64,000 nt of DNA from Bryobacterales bacterium (GTDB lineage: Bacteria > Acidobacteriota > Terriglobia > Bryobacterales > Bryobacteraceae), in contig SHUD01000004.1 of assembly GCA_009697505.1 (NCBI GenBank), forward strand, positions 21,395 to 85,394. Reading direction: 5' to 3'. Position 1 is the stretch's first letter. Each line of letters opens with the position of its first letter. The notes below the pieces were generated by a model, which was not told the origin of the DNA, ran no database searches, and saw only the letters and a program-made list of their open reading frames with translations. A program made the translations under genes and the position numbers. Below are positions 49,215 to 59,211 of the stretch, piece by piece.

Positions 49215-49282
49215 CTGCCGTACTTTTTCAAACCCGCTTGCCAGTTCTGGACCACCGTAACGGCTGGGGTCGAAGTCTGTGA

Positions 49283-49466
49283 TTGAGCCCGCCGATGGCT
49301 CGGGCTTCGCGGGCAAAGCGCTCGCTGAACTGGGCGCCCGAGACTTTGATCGCAACATCGCGTTCACCCTGGAGTCATGCGCGCGATACACTTCGCCCAT
49401 ACCGCCTTTGCCGATTAACGCAAGGAGGCGATAGGGTCCGAGTTGGTCGCCTGGAGAGAGCGGCAT
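49283..49466 (-). pseudogene. Degenerate N-terminal fragment of a Ser/Thr protein kinase
   Basis: MPLSPGDQLGPYRLLALIGKGGMGEVYRAHDSRVN then, after a 1-nt shift, DVAIKVSGAQFSERFAREARAIGGLNH; no catalytic loop follows. Confidence 0.75.
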
Positions 49467-49741
49467 GGCTCTTCCGTTTAGCTGATTCCCCAGCGGTACG
49501 GTGCCGCTCCGTGACCGTCGCGGTTCATTTCGGGGCCCCTTGCCGCCACTAACGGAAGGCGGCGTCCGGCTGCTGTTTCGCCAGCAGCGGTCGACTGAAA
49601 TCGCCCAATTCCTCCTTGCGGGAGGCCTTACGATGCCCTGGCCTTGCCTAGGATGCCCGAGCCCTGGTGACATGGAATGAGAGGGCCGGTACTCCGTCAG
49701 AGAGCACCCGGTCTGCTTGGCTTGAGGATAGAGAGGAGGGG

Positions 49742-51060
49742 CTAGCCCTTGGCGAAGTACAACGCCGTCGCGCGTTCCAGCTCCGATTTGGTCATCATCG
49801 GCGGACGGCCCTCATAACGCCCGATCGAATTCAGAATCGTGCAGATATCGGAAGGGTAGCAGGCGCGAAGTTCAGTGCGGCCCTCGCGCAGGCACAACTT
49901 GCGGAGATATTCCGCGCTATCCGGTTCGGCTTCCATGTTGCGCCCTTTCACCACGCGCTCAAAGATCTGATCGAAGGAGTGGCTATCCACCGCCTCCACC
50001 AGAATCTTGTTGTGAATACGGCGCAGGAAGGCTTCGTCGGCGAGATCCGACGGTTCCAGGTTGGTGGAAAACACGACCATGGTCTCAAAGGGAATCTGGA
50101 ATTTGACGCCGTAGCGCAGGGTCAGGTAATCCACGCGGCGGTCCAGGGGCACGATCCAGCGGTTCAGTAAGTCGCGGGGAGACATGAGCTGGCGGCCAAA
50201 GTCGTCGATCAGCAGGATGCCGTTGTTGGCCTTCATCTGCAGGGGCGCGGCGTAGATACTGGAGCTTTCGTCCAGGCGCATGTCGAGCATGCTGGGGATG
50301 AGTTCGCCGCCCACCACGATGCAGGGCCGCTTGCAGACCACCCAGCGCGGGTCGAGGTCTTCTTCGTCGTGATCGATGGCGTGGTGCACCACGGGTCATA
50401 GAGACTGATGATCTGGTTGTCGACTTCGACGGCGTAGGGGATCAGGATCGAGTCCTTGTAAACGCGCAGCATGCGCTCGGCAAGGCTGGTTTTTCCGTTG
50501 CCGGTCGGGCCGTAGATAAAGATGGAATTCTGTGAAATGATGGCGGGGCCAAGCTGATCCAGCATGCGATCGGGAACGATCAGGTCGGAAAACGCGTTGC
50601 GCAGGATTTCGCGATCCACGTTGACCTTGGCGGCCTGCGCTTTGACCGCCGCGTAGTATTCGTTGAGCGACACCGGGCAGGCGCCCGCATATTGGGAAAC
50701 TTGAAAACGTTCCGTGGCGTACTGCTTTCCTGCGGCCGACAGCACAAAGTTGTAGTCGTTGCCGCTCATGCCTTTGACTTCGACGAGATGGAGCTGGCGC
50801 ATGTGCTTGAAGGCCTGGTCCACGATGGGAACCGATATCCGCAGGGCGCGGCTCAGGCTGTTCAGATTGCAATAGCCCTCGATCATCATGCGGCGGACGA
50901 CCAGATCCAATATCAGGTTTTCGGAAATGCCTAGCTCGGCGAAATTCTGCGGGATGGCCGGCGCAAAGGCGGTCCTGACGGGGGCATAAGTGATCATGGT
51001 AAGCGGTCCTCTACGGATGTATCGGCGGGAACCGCCAGGGAGTTTACGGGTGCATTGCAC
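49742..51060 (-). pseudogene. AAA-family ATPase split by a single frameshift near 50392
   Basis: N-terminal part (FIYGPTGNGKTSLAERML) in ORF 50233..51060; continuation (NNGILLIDDFGRQLMSPRDLLNRWIVPL...FSTNLEPSDLADEAFLRRI) in ORF 49742..50392. Confidence 0.82.
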
Positions 51061-51103
51061 GCCCGGGCCGCGGGGAACGTCTATCGTATGATTGGTCTAA
51101 CCA

Positions 51104-52666
51104 GTGTTGAAGTGCGTCCAAATTCTGGCCCTTGCGGTACTGGGGGCGGCAACGTGCCTGGCCGCGGAGGCCGCGCAGCGCCTGTTTGAGGCCGGCGAGA
51201 GAGCCGCGCGGGCCGGTGACAGCCTGCGGGCCCTGCTGCTGATTTCGCAGGCGGCGCAACTTGAGCCTGCCAATGCGGTGTACGCGCAGAGGTGCGCCAC
51301 GCTACAGAAGTCGCCGCTGGCGAGGCCGGTTCAACTGGCCTCCGACCCTGCCCAGGAGACCGTGGAATCCCAATTGCGGGCCGAAGGCATTCTCAACACG
51401 CCCGATTTGCCCAGTGCGCCGCCACCGCGCCTGGAGCCGGATCCAGGCACGAAGGCTTTTGATCTGCGGACCGCTCCGCAGGCTCTGTTTGAGCAAGTCG
51501 CGGGAGCGTACGGCATCAAAGTCGTGTTTGATGGCGCTTACCAGGCTGCCGCGCCGTCGATTCGCTTCCGCATTGCCGGCGCGACCGGCGCGGAGGCTTT
51601 ACGGGCTCTGTCGGCGGCCACGGACTCCTTTCTGGTGCCGGTAACCGGACACGTTGCGCTGGTGGCGCGTGACAGCACGCAGAAGCGTGCTGAACTGACG
51701 CCGACCATGGCGGTGGCCGTGCCCATTCCCGAGCGGCTTTCGGTGCAGGAGGCACAGGAGATCGTCACCGCGGTGCAACAGATGCTGGAGTTGCGCCGCA
51801 TCAGTTTGGACGCGGCCAAGCGCGTGGTCTACTTCCGCGACTCGGCGCCGAAAGCCATCGCCGCGCGGCAGATCTTCACGAACCTTTCGCGAGGGCGCGC
51901 ACAAGTGGAAATCGACGTCGAGTTCATCTCGGTGGCCCGGAACTCGAGCCTCCGCTACGGGCTGAGCCTTCCGACGTCTTCGTCCATTGTTAATTTTGGC
52001 AAAGCGTTGGGGAATGCCGTCCAGAATACAGGACGTGCGTATTACGCCTTTGGCGGCGGCGCGAGCCTGTTGGGGTTGGGAATCGCCGATGCGGCGGCGT
52101 TTGCCACGCTGACAAAAAGCTCCTCGGATACCGTGCTGCGTTCGGAAATTGTGGCCGTGGACGGGCAATTGGCTTCGCTCCACGTGGGAAACCGCCACCC
52201 GGTGCTCTCGTCGAGCTTCAGCGGCGTCAGTGGAGCGCCCGCGCAGAATGCGGGCCAGTTCTCCTCGGTTCAATTCGTGGATCTAGGTCTGCTGTTGAAG
52301 GTGACTCCGGTGGTGCATGAGAACAACGAGGTGACGCTGGATGTAGACGCGGAGTTTAAGACCATCGGCAGCCGCAGCTCGAATGGCATTCCGGAAATTG
52401 CCAGCCGGCAGTATCAAGGAAAAGTGCGGCTCACCAACGGCCAGTGGGCCGTGATCGCCGGGTTGCTCACGGCGTCCGAGGCCCAAAATACCAGCGGGCT
52501 GCCGGGTTTGACCAGCGTTCCCGGGCTGAGCAATCGCTCGCGCGATCGGGATGCTAGCGAGACCTGGATTGTCCTGAAGCCGCGGGTGGTTTCGCTGCCG
52601 CCTTGGGAGCGGCCCACGCCACCGCTGTGGACCGGCACGGAGACCCGCCCTCTCACGGGATTCTAG
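51104..52666 (+). CDS. Secretin-domain (type II/III secretion, GspD/PilQ-like) protein
   Basis: Signal peptide, STN-like region, secretin core (VDLGLLLKVTPVVHENNEVTLDVDAEFKTIG, WAVIAGLL, VPGLSNRSRDRDASETWIVLKPRVV). Confidence 0.87.
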   Translation: MLKCVQILALAVLGAATCLAAEAAQRLFEAGERAARAGDSLRALLLISQAAQLEPANAVYAQRCATLQKSPLARPVQLASDPAQETVESQLRAEGILNTPDLPSAPPPRLEPDPGTKAFDLRTAPQALFEQVAGAYGIKVVFDGAYQAAAPSIRFRIAGATGAEALRALSAATDSFLVPVTGHVALVARDSTQKRAELTPTMAVAVPIPERLSVQEAQEIVTAVQQMLELRRISLDAAKRVVYFRDSAPKAIAARQIFTNLSRGRAQVEIDVEFISVARNSSLRYGLSLPTSSSIVNFGKALGNAVQNTGRAYYAFGGGASLLGLGIADAAAFATLTKSSSDTVLRSEIVAVDGQLASLHVGNRHPVLSSSFSGVSGAPAQNAGQFSSVQFVDLGLLLKVTPVVHENNEVTLDVDAEFKTIGSRSSNGIPEIASRQYQGKVRLTNGQWAVIAGLLTASEAQNTSGLPGLTSVPGLSNRSRDRDASETWIVLKPRVVSLPPWERPTPPLWTGTETRPLTGF

Positions 52667-52677
52667 GCAGGATCTCT

Positions 52678-53349
52678 CTAGACAGGACCCTGGGGCCGGA
52701 CCCCGAACAGCGCCGTGCCGACGCGGATGTGCGTGGCGCCTTCTTCAATCGCCGCCTCGAGGTCATGCGACATGCCCATGGAGAGTTTTTCCATGCCGTG
52801 CGTGCGGCCCAGCGCGGCCAGCCGGCGGAAGTAGGGGCGGGATTTTTCCGCGTCATCGCTCCACGGCGGCATGGTCATCAGGCCCGTCAGGAGCAGGTTG
52901 GGGCACGCGCGAATGGCGTCAATCAATGCCGGGAGTTCTTCCGGCGCGGCTCCCGCCTTGGACTCTTCTTCGGATAACTTCACCTCGATCATCACTTCCA
53001 GGGGCGTGCCGATGTCGTTCAAGCGCCGCGCGAGTTTCGCGGAGTCCACGGTTTCGATGACGTGGAAGATCTGGGCGGCGGCGCGGGCTTTGTTGCCCTG
53101 GAGGTGGCCGATGAAGTGGAACGTGGCATCAGTCAAATCCTTTACAGCCGCGTGCTTCGTCTCAAATTCCTGGACGTAATTCTCACCGAAGTGGCGCAAG
53201 CCGAGGCCATGGGCTTCGCGAATAACGCCGGCGGAAAACTTCTTGGTGACGGCGGCCAGGGTGACATCGCAGCGCTTTCGTCCCGCGCGGGCCACGGCCG
53301 CTTGGATACGTTGTTCTACTTGATTTAGGCGTTCGGAAAGAGATGGCAC
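52678..53349 (-). CDS. YggS-family PLP homeostasis protein
   Basis: LAAVTKKFSAGVIREAHGLGLRHFGENYVQEFETK; FIGHLQGNKA; LSMGMSHDLEAAIEEGATHIRVGTALFG. Confidence 0.95.
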   Translation of the reverse strand: MPSLSERLNQVEQRIQAAVARAGRKRCDVTLAAVTKKFSAGVIREAHGLGLRHFGENYVQEFETKHAAVKDLTDATFHFIGHLQGNKARAAAQIFHVIETVDSAKLARRLNDIGTPLEVMIEVKLSEEESKAGAAPEELPALIDAIRACPNLLLTGLMTMPPWSDDAEKSRPYFRRLAALGRTHGMEKLSMGMSHDLEAAIEEGATHIRVGTALFGVRPQGPV

Positions 53350-53930
53350 GCTGTCTCTCGCAGTATAGCCGGGGCCGCCGCGGGGCTCAATTGGTGACCC
53401 ATTTTCTCCAGAAGAAACAGATGATGGCGCGCGGGGATGGCCGCGAGAGCCACCTGCATTTCTTCGCCGCTTCCGAACGGATCGCGAGTGCCGTGGACAA
53501 ACAGCGCCGGCGTGCGCAGCTCCGGAAAATGCCGCGTGCGGAGCTGTTCCGGTTTGCGCGGGGGGTGCAATGGATAAGAAAGCAGGAGCAGGCCGTTCAC
53601 CAGATCCGGGAACTCCGCCGCGAGCAGCGTCGATTGCCGCCCGCCGTAGGAGTGGCCCCCCAGCAGGATAAATTCGGGCGTGATTTCGCGCATCGCGTCA
53701 ACGGCGCGGCGAAGCCCGTCGCGGTCGCGCTCGGTGGAGCCTGCGCGAGGTGGTCCCGCAGAATGCTCCTGGCGATACGGCAGATCGCAGCGCAGCACGG
53801 GAAAGCCCGCGCCAGTGAAAACCTCCGCTAGGGCCACGAGCAATGGCGACTGGCAGTTGGACCCCGCGCCGTGCGTGATCACCAGTCCCGCGCCGAGCGC
53901 TTTTACCGGTTCGTAAAGCCACCCCCGCAC
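53325..53930 (-). CDS. Alpha/beta hydrolase
   Basis: LVITHGAGSN, LLGGHSYGGRQSTLLA, LFVHGTRDPFG. Confidence 0.88.
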   Translation of the reverse strand: MRGWLYEPVKALGAGLVITHGAGSNCQSPLLVALAEVFTGAGFPVLRCDLPYRQEHSAGPPRAGSTERDRDGLRRAVDAMREITPEFILLGGHSYGGRQSTLLAAEFPDLVNGLLLLSYPLHPPRKPEQLRTRHFPELRTPALFVHGTRDPFGSGEEMQVALAAIPARHHLFLLEKMGHQLSPAAAPAILRETACHLFPNA

Positions 53931-53940
53931 CAGTTCCCGC

Positions 53941-54702
53941 TCAAAGCGTTTCGTAGGCGATCTCTCCTTTGCCCCACACGGTCTGGCGGCCCACTCCGGT
54001 CCAGCGGGCGATTTCCAGATAGGGAACGAACTCGGCCAGGTCGCCCTCGTATTCAGCGATGCCAGTGAATCCTCCCAGAGAGTGACGCTGGCCCGTGGCG
54101 CGGCTGGTGCGCCCGGTTGCGACGTGTGTAAGCACGCAGCGGGTCATGGTTACACGCGCGGCGCGCTCGCCGAACGCAGTGAAGTCGAGGTTCAGAGCGC
54201 CGGGTCCGTAGAGTTGGCGCAGGGTGCTGATGCGGTCGCGGATGCGCGCCAGCAAGGTTCCAAATTCCGGTTGATCGGCGCCCTTCAACTCCGTCGGAGT
54301 CAAAAAGTGAACGCGCAGCCGGTTCACGGGGTTCGAGTTCGCCGTGAGAGGCAGCCGCAGAAGCTCAATCCCCTCGACGGCTTCGATAGCGAAGGCAGCG
54401 ATGTGCCCCATGGCGCGAATGAAGAGCGCGGTGGTGGGCGCAAACACGTTCATGCCGATATTCCGCGCTCCGATCCCGTGGGCTTCGCGCAGACGAAATA
54501 CGAAGGGGCGCGGAGGGTCGGCCAGTCCGCTGGGTCCACCGCCCGGCGGCACCGACGGCGCGAAGAAACGTTGGTAGTCGTCCTCACTTAGCTGCTTCAG
54601 CGCACTGCCAAAAGCCCCGCGCAGGAGATTGGGCGTGAAGGAAGCCGCGCCTCGAGGCGTGACGCGAAAACGCAGCGGGTAAAGGTCGAAAGTGGGGTTC
54701 AT
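53941..54702 (-). CDS. cas6: Cas6-like RAMP endoribonuclease (isolated)
   Basis: N-terminal RAMP-like region; C-terminal glycine-rich loop GGFTGIAEYEGDLAEFVPYLEIARWTGVGRQTVWGKGEI; start trimmed to 54702 (MNPTFDLYPLRFRV). Confidence 0.8.
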   Translation of the reverse strand: MNPTFDLYPLRFRVTPRGAASFTPNLLRGAFGSALKQLSEDDYQRFFAPSVPPGGGPSGLADPPRPFVFRLREAHGIGARNIGMNVFAPTTALFIRAMGHIAAFAIEAVEGIELLRLPLTANSNPVNRLRVHFLTPTELKGADQPEFGTLLARIRDRISTLRQLYGPGALNLDFTAFGERAARVTMTRCVLTHVATGRTSRATGQRHSLGGFTGIAEYEGDLAEFVPYLEIARWTGVGRQTVWGKGEIAYETL

Positions 54703-54726
54703 TCCTCGGGACAGCCCAGCAAGAGC

Positions 54727-54732
54727 ATTATA
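54727..54732 (-). promoter_or_regulatory. Candidate -10 TATAAT for the cas6-like gene
   Basis: Minus strand TTTATAATGCTCTTGC, about 25 nt upstream of ATG at 54702. Confidence 0.45.
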
Positions 54733-54746
54733 AAGGAGCCCCACCT

Positions 54747-54762
54747 CGCACAGAACTGTGCG
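54747..54762. promoter_or_regulatory. 7-2-7 perfect palindrome CGCACAG-AA-CTGTGCG (candidate HicB operator)
   Basis: Read directly, in the 65-bp divergent region between cas6-like and hicA. Confidence 0.55.
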
Positions 54763-54767
54763 ATACT

Positions 54768-54986
54768 GTGGCCGTGAAGGGCAGTGAATTCCTGCGCAGG
54801 ATTCACGATCTGGCCCGGCGGAAAAACATGCCGTACGCTTTCGTTCCAGCAAGAGGAAAAGGGAGCCACGGGACACTCTATTTCGGTTCCGCCTCGACGA
54901 TCGTGAAGGACCGCAAGAAGGAACTGGGCGCAGGGTTGCTGCGCGCCATGTGTAAGGATCTGGGCATCGATCCGCGGGAGATTTGA
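54768..54986 (+). CDS. hicA: HicA-type mRNA interferase toxin
   Basis: FVPARGKGSHGTLYFGSASTIVKDRKKELGAGLLRAMCKDLGID; the KGSH(G)T motif is typical of HicA. Confidence 0.85.
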   Translation: MAVKGSEFLRRIHDLARRKNMPYAFVPARGKGSHGTLYFGSASTIVKDRKKELGAGLLRAMCKDLGIDPREI

Positions 54987-54994
54987 GGAACGTC

Positions 54995-55429
54995 ATGTTC
55001 GCATTTGCTTATCCGGCCACGTTCCGGCGTGATGAAAACGGACGGCCTGTAGTTTCGTTTCCGGACTTTCCCGCCTGTCACACCGACGGCAAGGACATCC
55101 GCGAGGCGACAGGAGAGGCAATCGATTGCTTGGGCAGTGTGCTGGCATCGAGGATCGCCGCTCGGGATACGATCCCAATTCCCTCGCCGCTGAAGCGCGG
55201 GCAGCGACTGGTTCCCGCGCCGTTGTGGATCGCCGGGAAGCTCGCTTTGTATCTGGCGATGAAAGAGCGCGGGATCAGTAATTCCGCGTTGGCCCGCCAG
55301 TTGGGAGTCCGCGAGACGGTGGTGCGCCGCATGCTTGATCCCGGCCACGAAACGAAAGCCGAGAAATTGCAGGCGGCGCTCGAAATTTTAGGGAAGAGAA
55401 TCGTGATGGCCGTGGACGACGCCGCCTAG
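54995..55429 (+). CDS. hicB: HicB-type antitoxin with C-terminal HTH
   Basis: [31 protein letters not shown] and [26 protein letters not shown] at 54995 with GAGGA upstream preferred over TTG at 54983. Confidence 0.87.
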   Translation: MFAFAYPATFRRDENGRPVVSFPDFPACHTDGKDIREATGEAIDCLGSVLASRIAARDTIPIPSPLKRGQRLVPAPLWIAGKLALYLAMKERGISNSALARQLGVRETVVRRMLDPGHETKAEKLQAALEILGKRIVMAVDDAA

Positions 55430-55466
55430 ACCGCTCCTGCTTGCGGCGCAGTGCATACTAAAAGTA

Positions 55467-57473
55467 ATGGCCTTTCGGCTTGGAATTGACTATCAGCCGC
55501 GGGGCGATCAAGCCACTGCTATCGACGCGCTGCTGCGCGGGCTCAAAGACGGCGAGCAGCACCAGGTGCTGTTGGGCGTGACCGGCTCCGGCAAGACCTT
55601 CACCATGGCCAAGGTGATCGAGGCCAGTGGGCGTCCGGCGCTGGTAATGGCGCACAACAAGACGCTCGCCGCGCAGTTGTACCAGGAGTTCAAGAGTTAT
55701 TTCCCCAGCAACGCCGTCGAGTACTTTGTCAGCTACTACGACTACTATCAGCCGGAGGCCTACATTCCCGCCGGCGACGTTTATATCGAGAAAGAAGCCA
55801 CCATCAACGACGAGCTGGACAAGCTACGGCTCTCCGCCACGCGCTCTCTGTTTGAGCGCCGCGACTGCGTAATCATCGCCAGCGTGAGCTGCATCTACGG
55901 CATCGGGTCGCCCGAGGCGTATTACGGGATGCTGCTGATGCTCGAAAAAGGGCAGAAGATCACGCGCGAGGAGATCACCGCGCGGTTGGTCGAGATTCTG
56001 TATGAACGTAACGAGGGCGATTTCCGGCGTGGAACTTTTCGTGTGCGTGGAGACGTCGTCGAGCTCTATCCCACCTATGACGATTACGCGTACCGCATTT
56101 CCATGTGGGGTGATGAAATCGAATCCCTGGAGCAGGTCGACCCGCTGACCGGCCAGGTGCAGCAGACCTATCTGCGTTTGCCGATCTATCCCAAGACCCA
56201 CTACGTCATGCAGCCGGCGGCGAAGGAAGCGGCCATGCGCGGCATTGAGAATGAACTGCAGTGGTGGAAGGGCGAGCTCGAAAAAGAAGGCAAGCGAATC
56301 GAGGCGCAGCGGCTCTGGCAGCGCACCAGGTTCGATCTGGAAATGATTAAGCAAATCGGCTACTGCCACGGGATCGAAAATTATTCGCGGCATTTTTCCG
56401 GGCGTTTGCCGGGGCAGGCTCCGCCGACGCTGCTGGATTATCTTCCGCACGACGCGCTGCTGTTCATTGACGAGAGCCACCAGACCGTCCCGCAGATCGG
56501 CGGCATGTTTCACGGCGACCGCTCGCGCAAGGAGCAACTGGTCAAGTACGGTTTCCGGCTGCCCAGCGCGCTCGACAACCGGCCTTTGACGTTTGAGGAA
56601 TTTGAGAATCGCGTGAATCAGGCGATTTACGTTTCCGCCACTCCCGGTCCCTACGAACTGACGAAAACAGGAGGCGCTGTCATTGAGCAGATCATCCGCC
56701 CCACCGGGCTGGTGGACCCGGAAGTGGACATCCGGCCGATTCGCGGGCAGGTGGACGATCTGCTGCATGAGATCCGGCTGCGCGCCGAGCAGGACCAGCG
56801 CGTGCTGGTGACCACGCTCACCAAACGCATGGCGGAGGATCTGGCCGAGCACTACGCGGAAGCGGGCGTGAAGTGCGCCTACCTGCATTCGGAAGTGTCG
56901 ACGCTCGATCGCGTCAAGATCCTGCGCGATTTGCGGCGCGGCACCTACGATGTTCTGATCGGCGTCAATCTTTTGCGCGAAGGCCTGGATTTGCCGGAAG
57001 TGTCTCTGGTGGCGATCCTCGATGCCGATAAAGAGGGCTTCCTGCGCTCGGCGGGGTCATTGATTCAGACCATGGGCCGGGCGGCGCGCCATCTCAACGG
57101 CCGCGCGATCCTTTATGCGGATGTGATGACGGATTCGATGCGGCGGGCCATCCTCGAAACCAATCGCCGCAGAACAGTACAAACGGCACATAATAAATTA
57201 CATGGAATTGTGCCACAATCCATCATTAAACCGATTGATTCGAATCTGGTGGCCATCGCCGAAGGCGATTACGTGACCGTGCCGTTGGAATTGGAACTGG
57301 AAGACGATGCCGGAGTGGCGGTGGCCCCGGAGCAGAGGGAGCAATATCTGATGGAACTGGAAGGAAAAATGCGCGAGGCGGCCCGGAAATTCGATTTTAA
57401 ACATGCTGCCGCGTTTCGCGACCGGATCAAGGAACTGAAGAACCGTGCGGTAACCGATATATCGTTGACATGA
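55467..57473 (+). CDS. uvrB: Excinuclease ABC subunit B
   Basis: [25 protein letters not shown]-terminal UVR motif. Confidence 0.96.
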   Translation: MAFRLGIDYQPRGDQATAIDALLRGLKDGEQHQVLLGVTGSGKTFTMAKVIEASGRPALVMAHNKTLAAQLYQEFKSYFPSNAVEYFVSYYDYYQPEAYIPAGDVYIEKEATINDELDKLRLSATRSLFERRDCVIIASVSCIYGIGSPEAYYGMLLMLEKGQKITREEITARLVEILYERNEGDFRRGTFRVRGDVVELYPTYDDYAYRISMWGDEIESLEQVDPLTGQVQQTYLRLPIYPKTHYVMQPAAKEAAMRGIENELQWWKGELEKEGKRIEAQRLWQRTRFDLEMIKQIGYCHGIENYSRHFSGRLPGQAPPTLLDYLPHDALLFIDESHQTVPQIGGMFHGDRSRKEQLVKYGFRLPSALDNRPLTFEEFENRVNQAIYVSATPGPYELTKTGGAVIEQIIRPTGLVDPEVDIRPIRGQVDDLLHEIRLRAEQDQRVLVTTLTKRMAEDLAEHYAEAGVKCAYLHSEVSTLDRVKILRDLRRGTYDVLIGVNLLREGLDLPEVSLVAILDADKEGFLRSAGSLIQTMGRAARHLNGRAILYADVMTDSMRRAILETNRRRTVQTAHNKLHGIVPQSIIKPIDSNLVAIAEGDYVTVPLELELEDDAGVAVAPEQREQYLMELEGKMREAARKFDFKHAAAFRDRIKELKNRAVTDISLT

Positions 57474-58315
57474 AAGTTTGTAAGACGGTGGGACTGGTCG
57501 GCGCGGGTGGTGTCAACCAGTCATTCGTGGCCCGGATGCCCGCGTTGCTCGGGCGGCTGGGTCCCGTAAAGGGTTCCTCTCTTCGCGTCGCGCGGCGGAT
57601 TTCCAATGAATTCCGCGCGGGTGAGGCTATTGCGGGTTATGCGGATCTGAAATCTTGCGAATGCATCTGGATTTCAGTTCCTGAAGAGATTCTGGATCGC
57701 GTAACCGGCGAAATCGCCAGGGAAGTCTGCTTGCGGGGCAAGATGGTGGTGGTGTGCGGCGTCTTAAGGGACAGTCCGCGAATTGGCCCGCTGCGATCCG
57801 CCGGTGCTGCCGTCGCGACGCTCAACTGCGTGCCCGAGTCGGGCGAACGGGTATTCGTGTCGGAAGGGCAGCGGGCGGTGCTCACGGAGTTGCGCAAACA
57901 ACTCGCGCTCGATGGCCGGAAGCTGATTGAATTGGGGCCGGCGAGAAAGGCTCTCTACCTTTCCGGCATTCACATCGGAGCGCATCTGTTGATCCCGTGG
58001 ATCGCGGGCGCCGCGGAGAGTTTTCGCGCGGCCGGCCTATCCCGTGCCGAGGCGACCCGTTTGGTGCAGGCCCTGGGAACGAAGGCTCTCCGCAGTTACG
58101 GAACCGCCGGAGAAAGAGCTTGGAAGCAGGCCGAGTCCGAAGCCATCGCCCGGGCCATCGATGCGGCGATGGAAGTGATTCGTTCGGTGGACCCCTGGCT
58201 GGCGGCGCTGCACTTGGAAGGCGCTGGAGTACTGCAAGGTCTGGCGCGCAAACGGCGGTCGCCCGCCAGAGCCGCTAGATTGCCGGCGAAACTGGTGGCG
58301 CGCAAGGCTTCCTGA
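57470..58315 (+). CDS. Rossmann-like/DUF2520 domain oxidoreductase-like protein
   Basis: [32 protein letters not shown]2520-like C-terminal helical region. Confidence 0.75.
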   Translation: MKVCKTVGLVGAGGVNQSFVARMPALLGRLGPVKGSSLRVARRISNEFRAGEAIAGYADLKSCECIWISVPEEILDRVTGEIAREVCLRGKMVVVCGVLRDSPRIGPLRSAGAAVATLNCVPESGERVFVSEGQRAVLTELRKQLALDGRKLIELGPARKALYLSGIHIGAHLLIPWIAGAAESFRAAGLSRAEATRLVQALGTKALRSYGTAGERAWKQAESEAIARAIDAAMEVIRSVDPWLAALHLEGAGVLQGLARKRRSPARAARLPAKLVARKAS

Positions 58316-58328
58316 AAGCTGCCCCGCG

Positions 58329-59207
58329 CTAATTCTTTTTGACGTCGCGGTGGGTTTCCTTGGCGCGGAAACCGGCGGCGGCCAGACGTTTGCGGATTTC
58401 CGCGGCGATCAGCACGCTGCGGTGGTGCCCGCCCGTGCAGCCGAACGAAATCGTCAGATAGCTCTTGCCTTCGGCAATGTAGTGCGGGAGCAGGTAAATC
58501 AGCAGGTCCGAAATTCTTTGGATAAACTCCACGGTTTGTGGGAACGAACGGATGTAGCGGGCTACGCTCGGATGCTTACCGCTCAGGTGTTTGAAGGCTG
58601 GGACGTAATTCGGATTGGGCAGGAAGCGTACGTCAAAAACCAGATCGCTGTCCGCGGGAACGCCATGCCGGTAGCCAAAACTGGTGACCTGCACCAGGAT
58701 TTCCGGCGACCCTTGTTTCTCTCCAAACGTACGGTGAATGGTCTCCCGCAATTCGTGCACGTTGAACTTGGTGGTGTCGATGACGGGATCGGCGAGGGCG
58801 CGAATGGGAGCCAGCCTGTCCCGTTCCCGGCGTATGCTGGCCGTTACGCTCTGTCCGGTGCCGAGCGGATGGGGTCTGCGCGTTTCGCTGAAGCGGCGAA
58901 TGAGCGAAGATTCGTCGGCTTCGAGGAAAATCAGGCGCACCGGAACCTCGCGCCGGATGCGTTTGAACAGGGCGGGGAAGCGCTCCAGCGCGGCGCCTTC
59001 GCGAATATCCACCACCAGCGCGGCGCGCCGGATGCTGGGGGCATTCTTGGCCAGCTCCGCGAATTTGGGAATGAGATCGAGGGGCAGGTTGTCGACGGAA
59101 TAGTAGCCCAGATCCTCCAGCGCCTTGAGGACCGTACCTTTGCCCGAACCGCTCAACCCGGTGATGACCACCAGTTCGGTATTGGCCGGGCCCGATGCCT
59201 TTGCCAT
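58329..59207 (-). CDS. rapZ: RNase adapter RapZ
   Basis: VVITGLSGSGKGTVLKALEDLGYYSVDNLP; FGCTGGHHRSVLIAAEI. Confidence 0.96.
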   Translation of the reverse strand: MAKASGPANTELVVITGLSGSGKGTVLKALEDLGYYSVDNLPLDLIPKFAELAKNAPSIRRAALVVDIREGAALERFPALFKRIRREVPVRLIFLEADESSLIRRFSETRRPHPLGTGQSVTASIRRERDRLAPIRALADPVIDTTKFNVHELRETIHRTFGEKQGSPEILVQVTSFGYRHGVPADSDLVFDVRFLPNPNYVPAFKHLSGKHPSVARYIRSFPQTVEFIQRISDLLIYLLPHYIAEGKSYLTISFGCTGGHHRSVLIAAEIRKRLAAAGFRAKETHRDVKKN

Positions 59208-59211
59208 GATC

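Noticed and set aside
53941-54996. CRISPR array near the Cas6-like gene
   Set aside because: Looked for regularly spaced repeats around the gene and elsewhere in the window; none seen.
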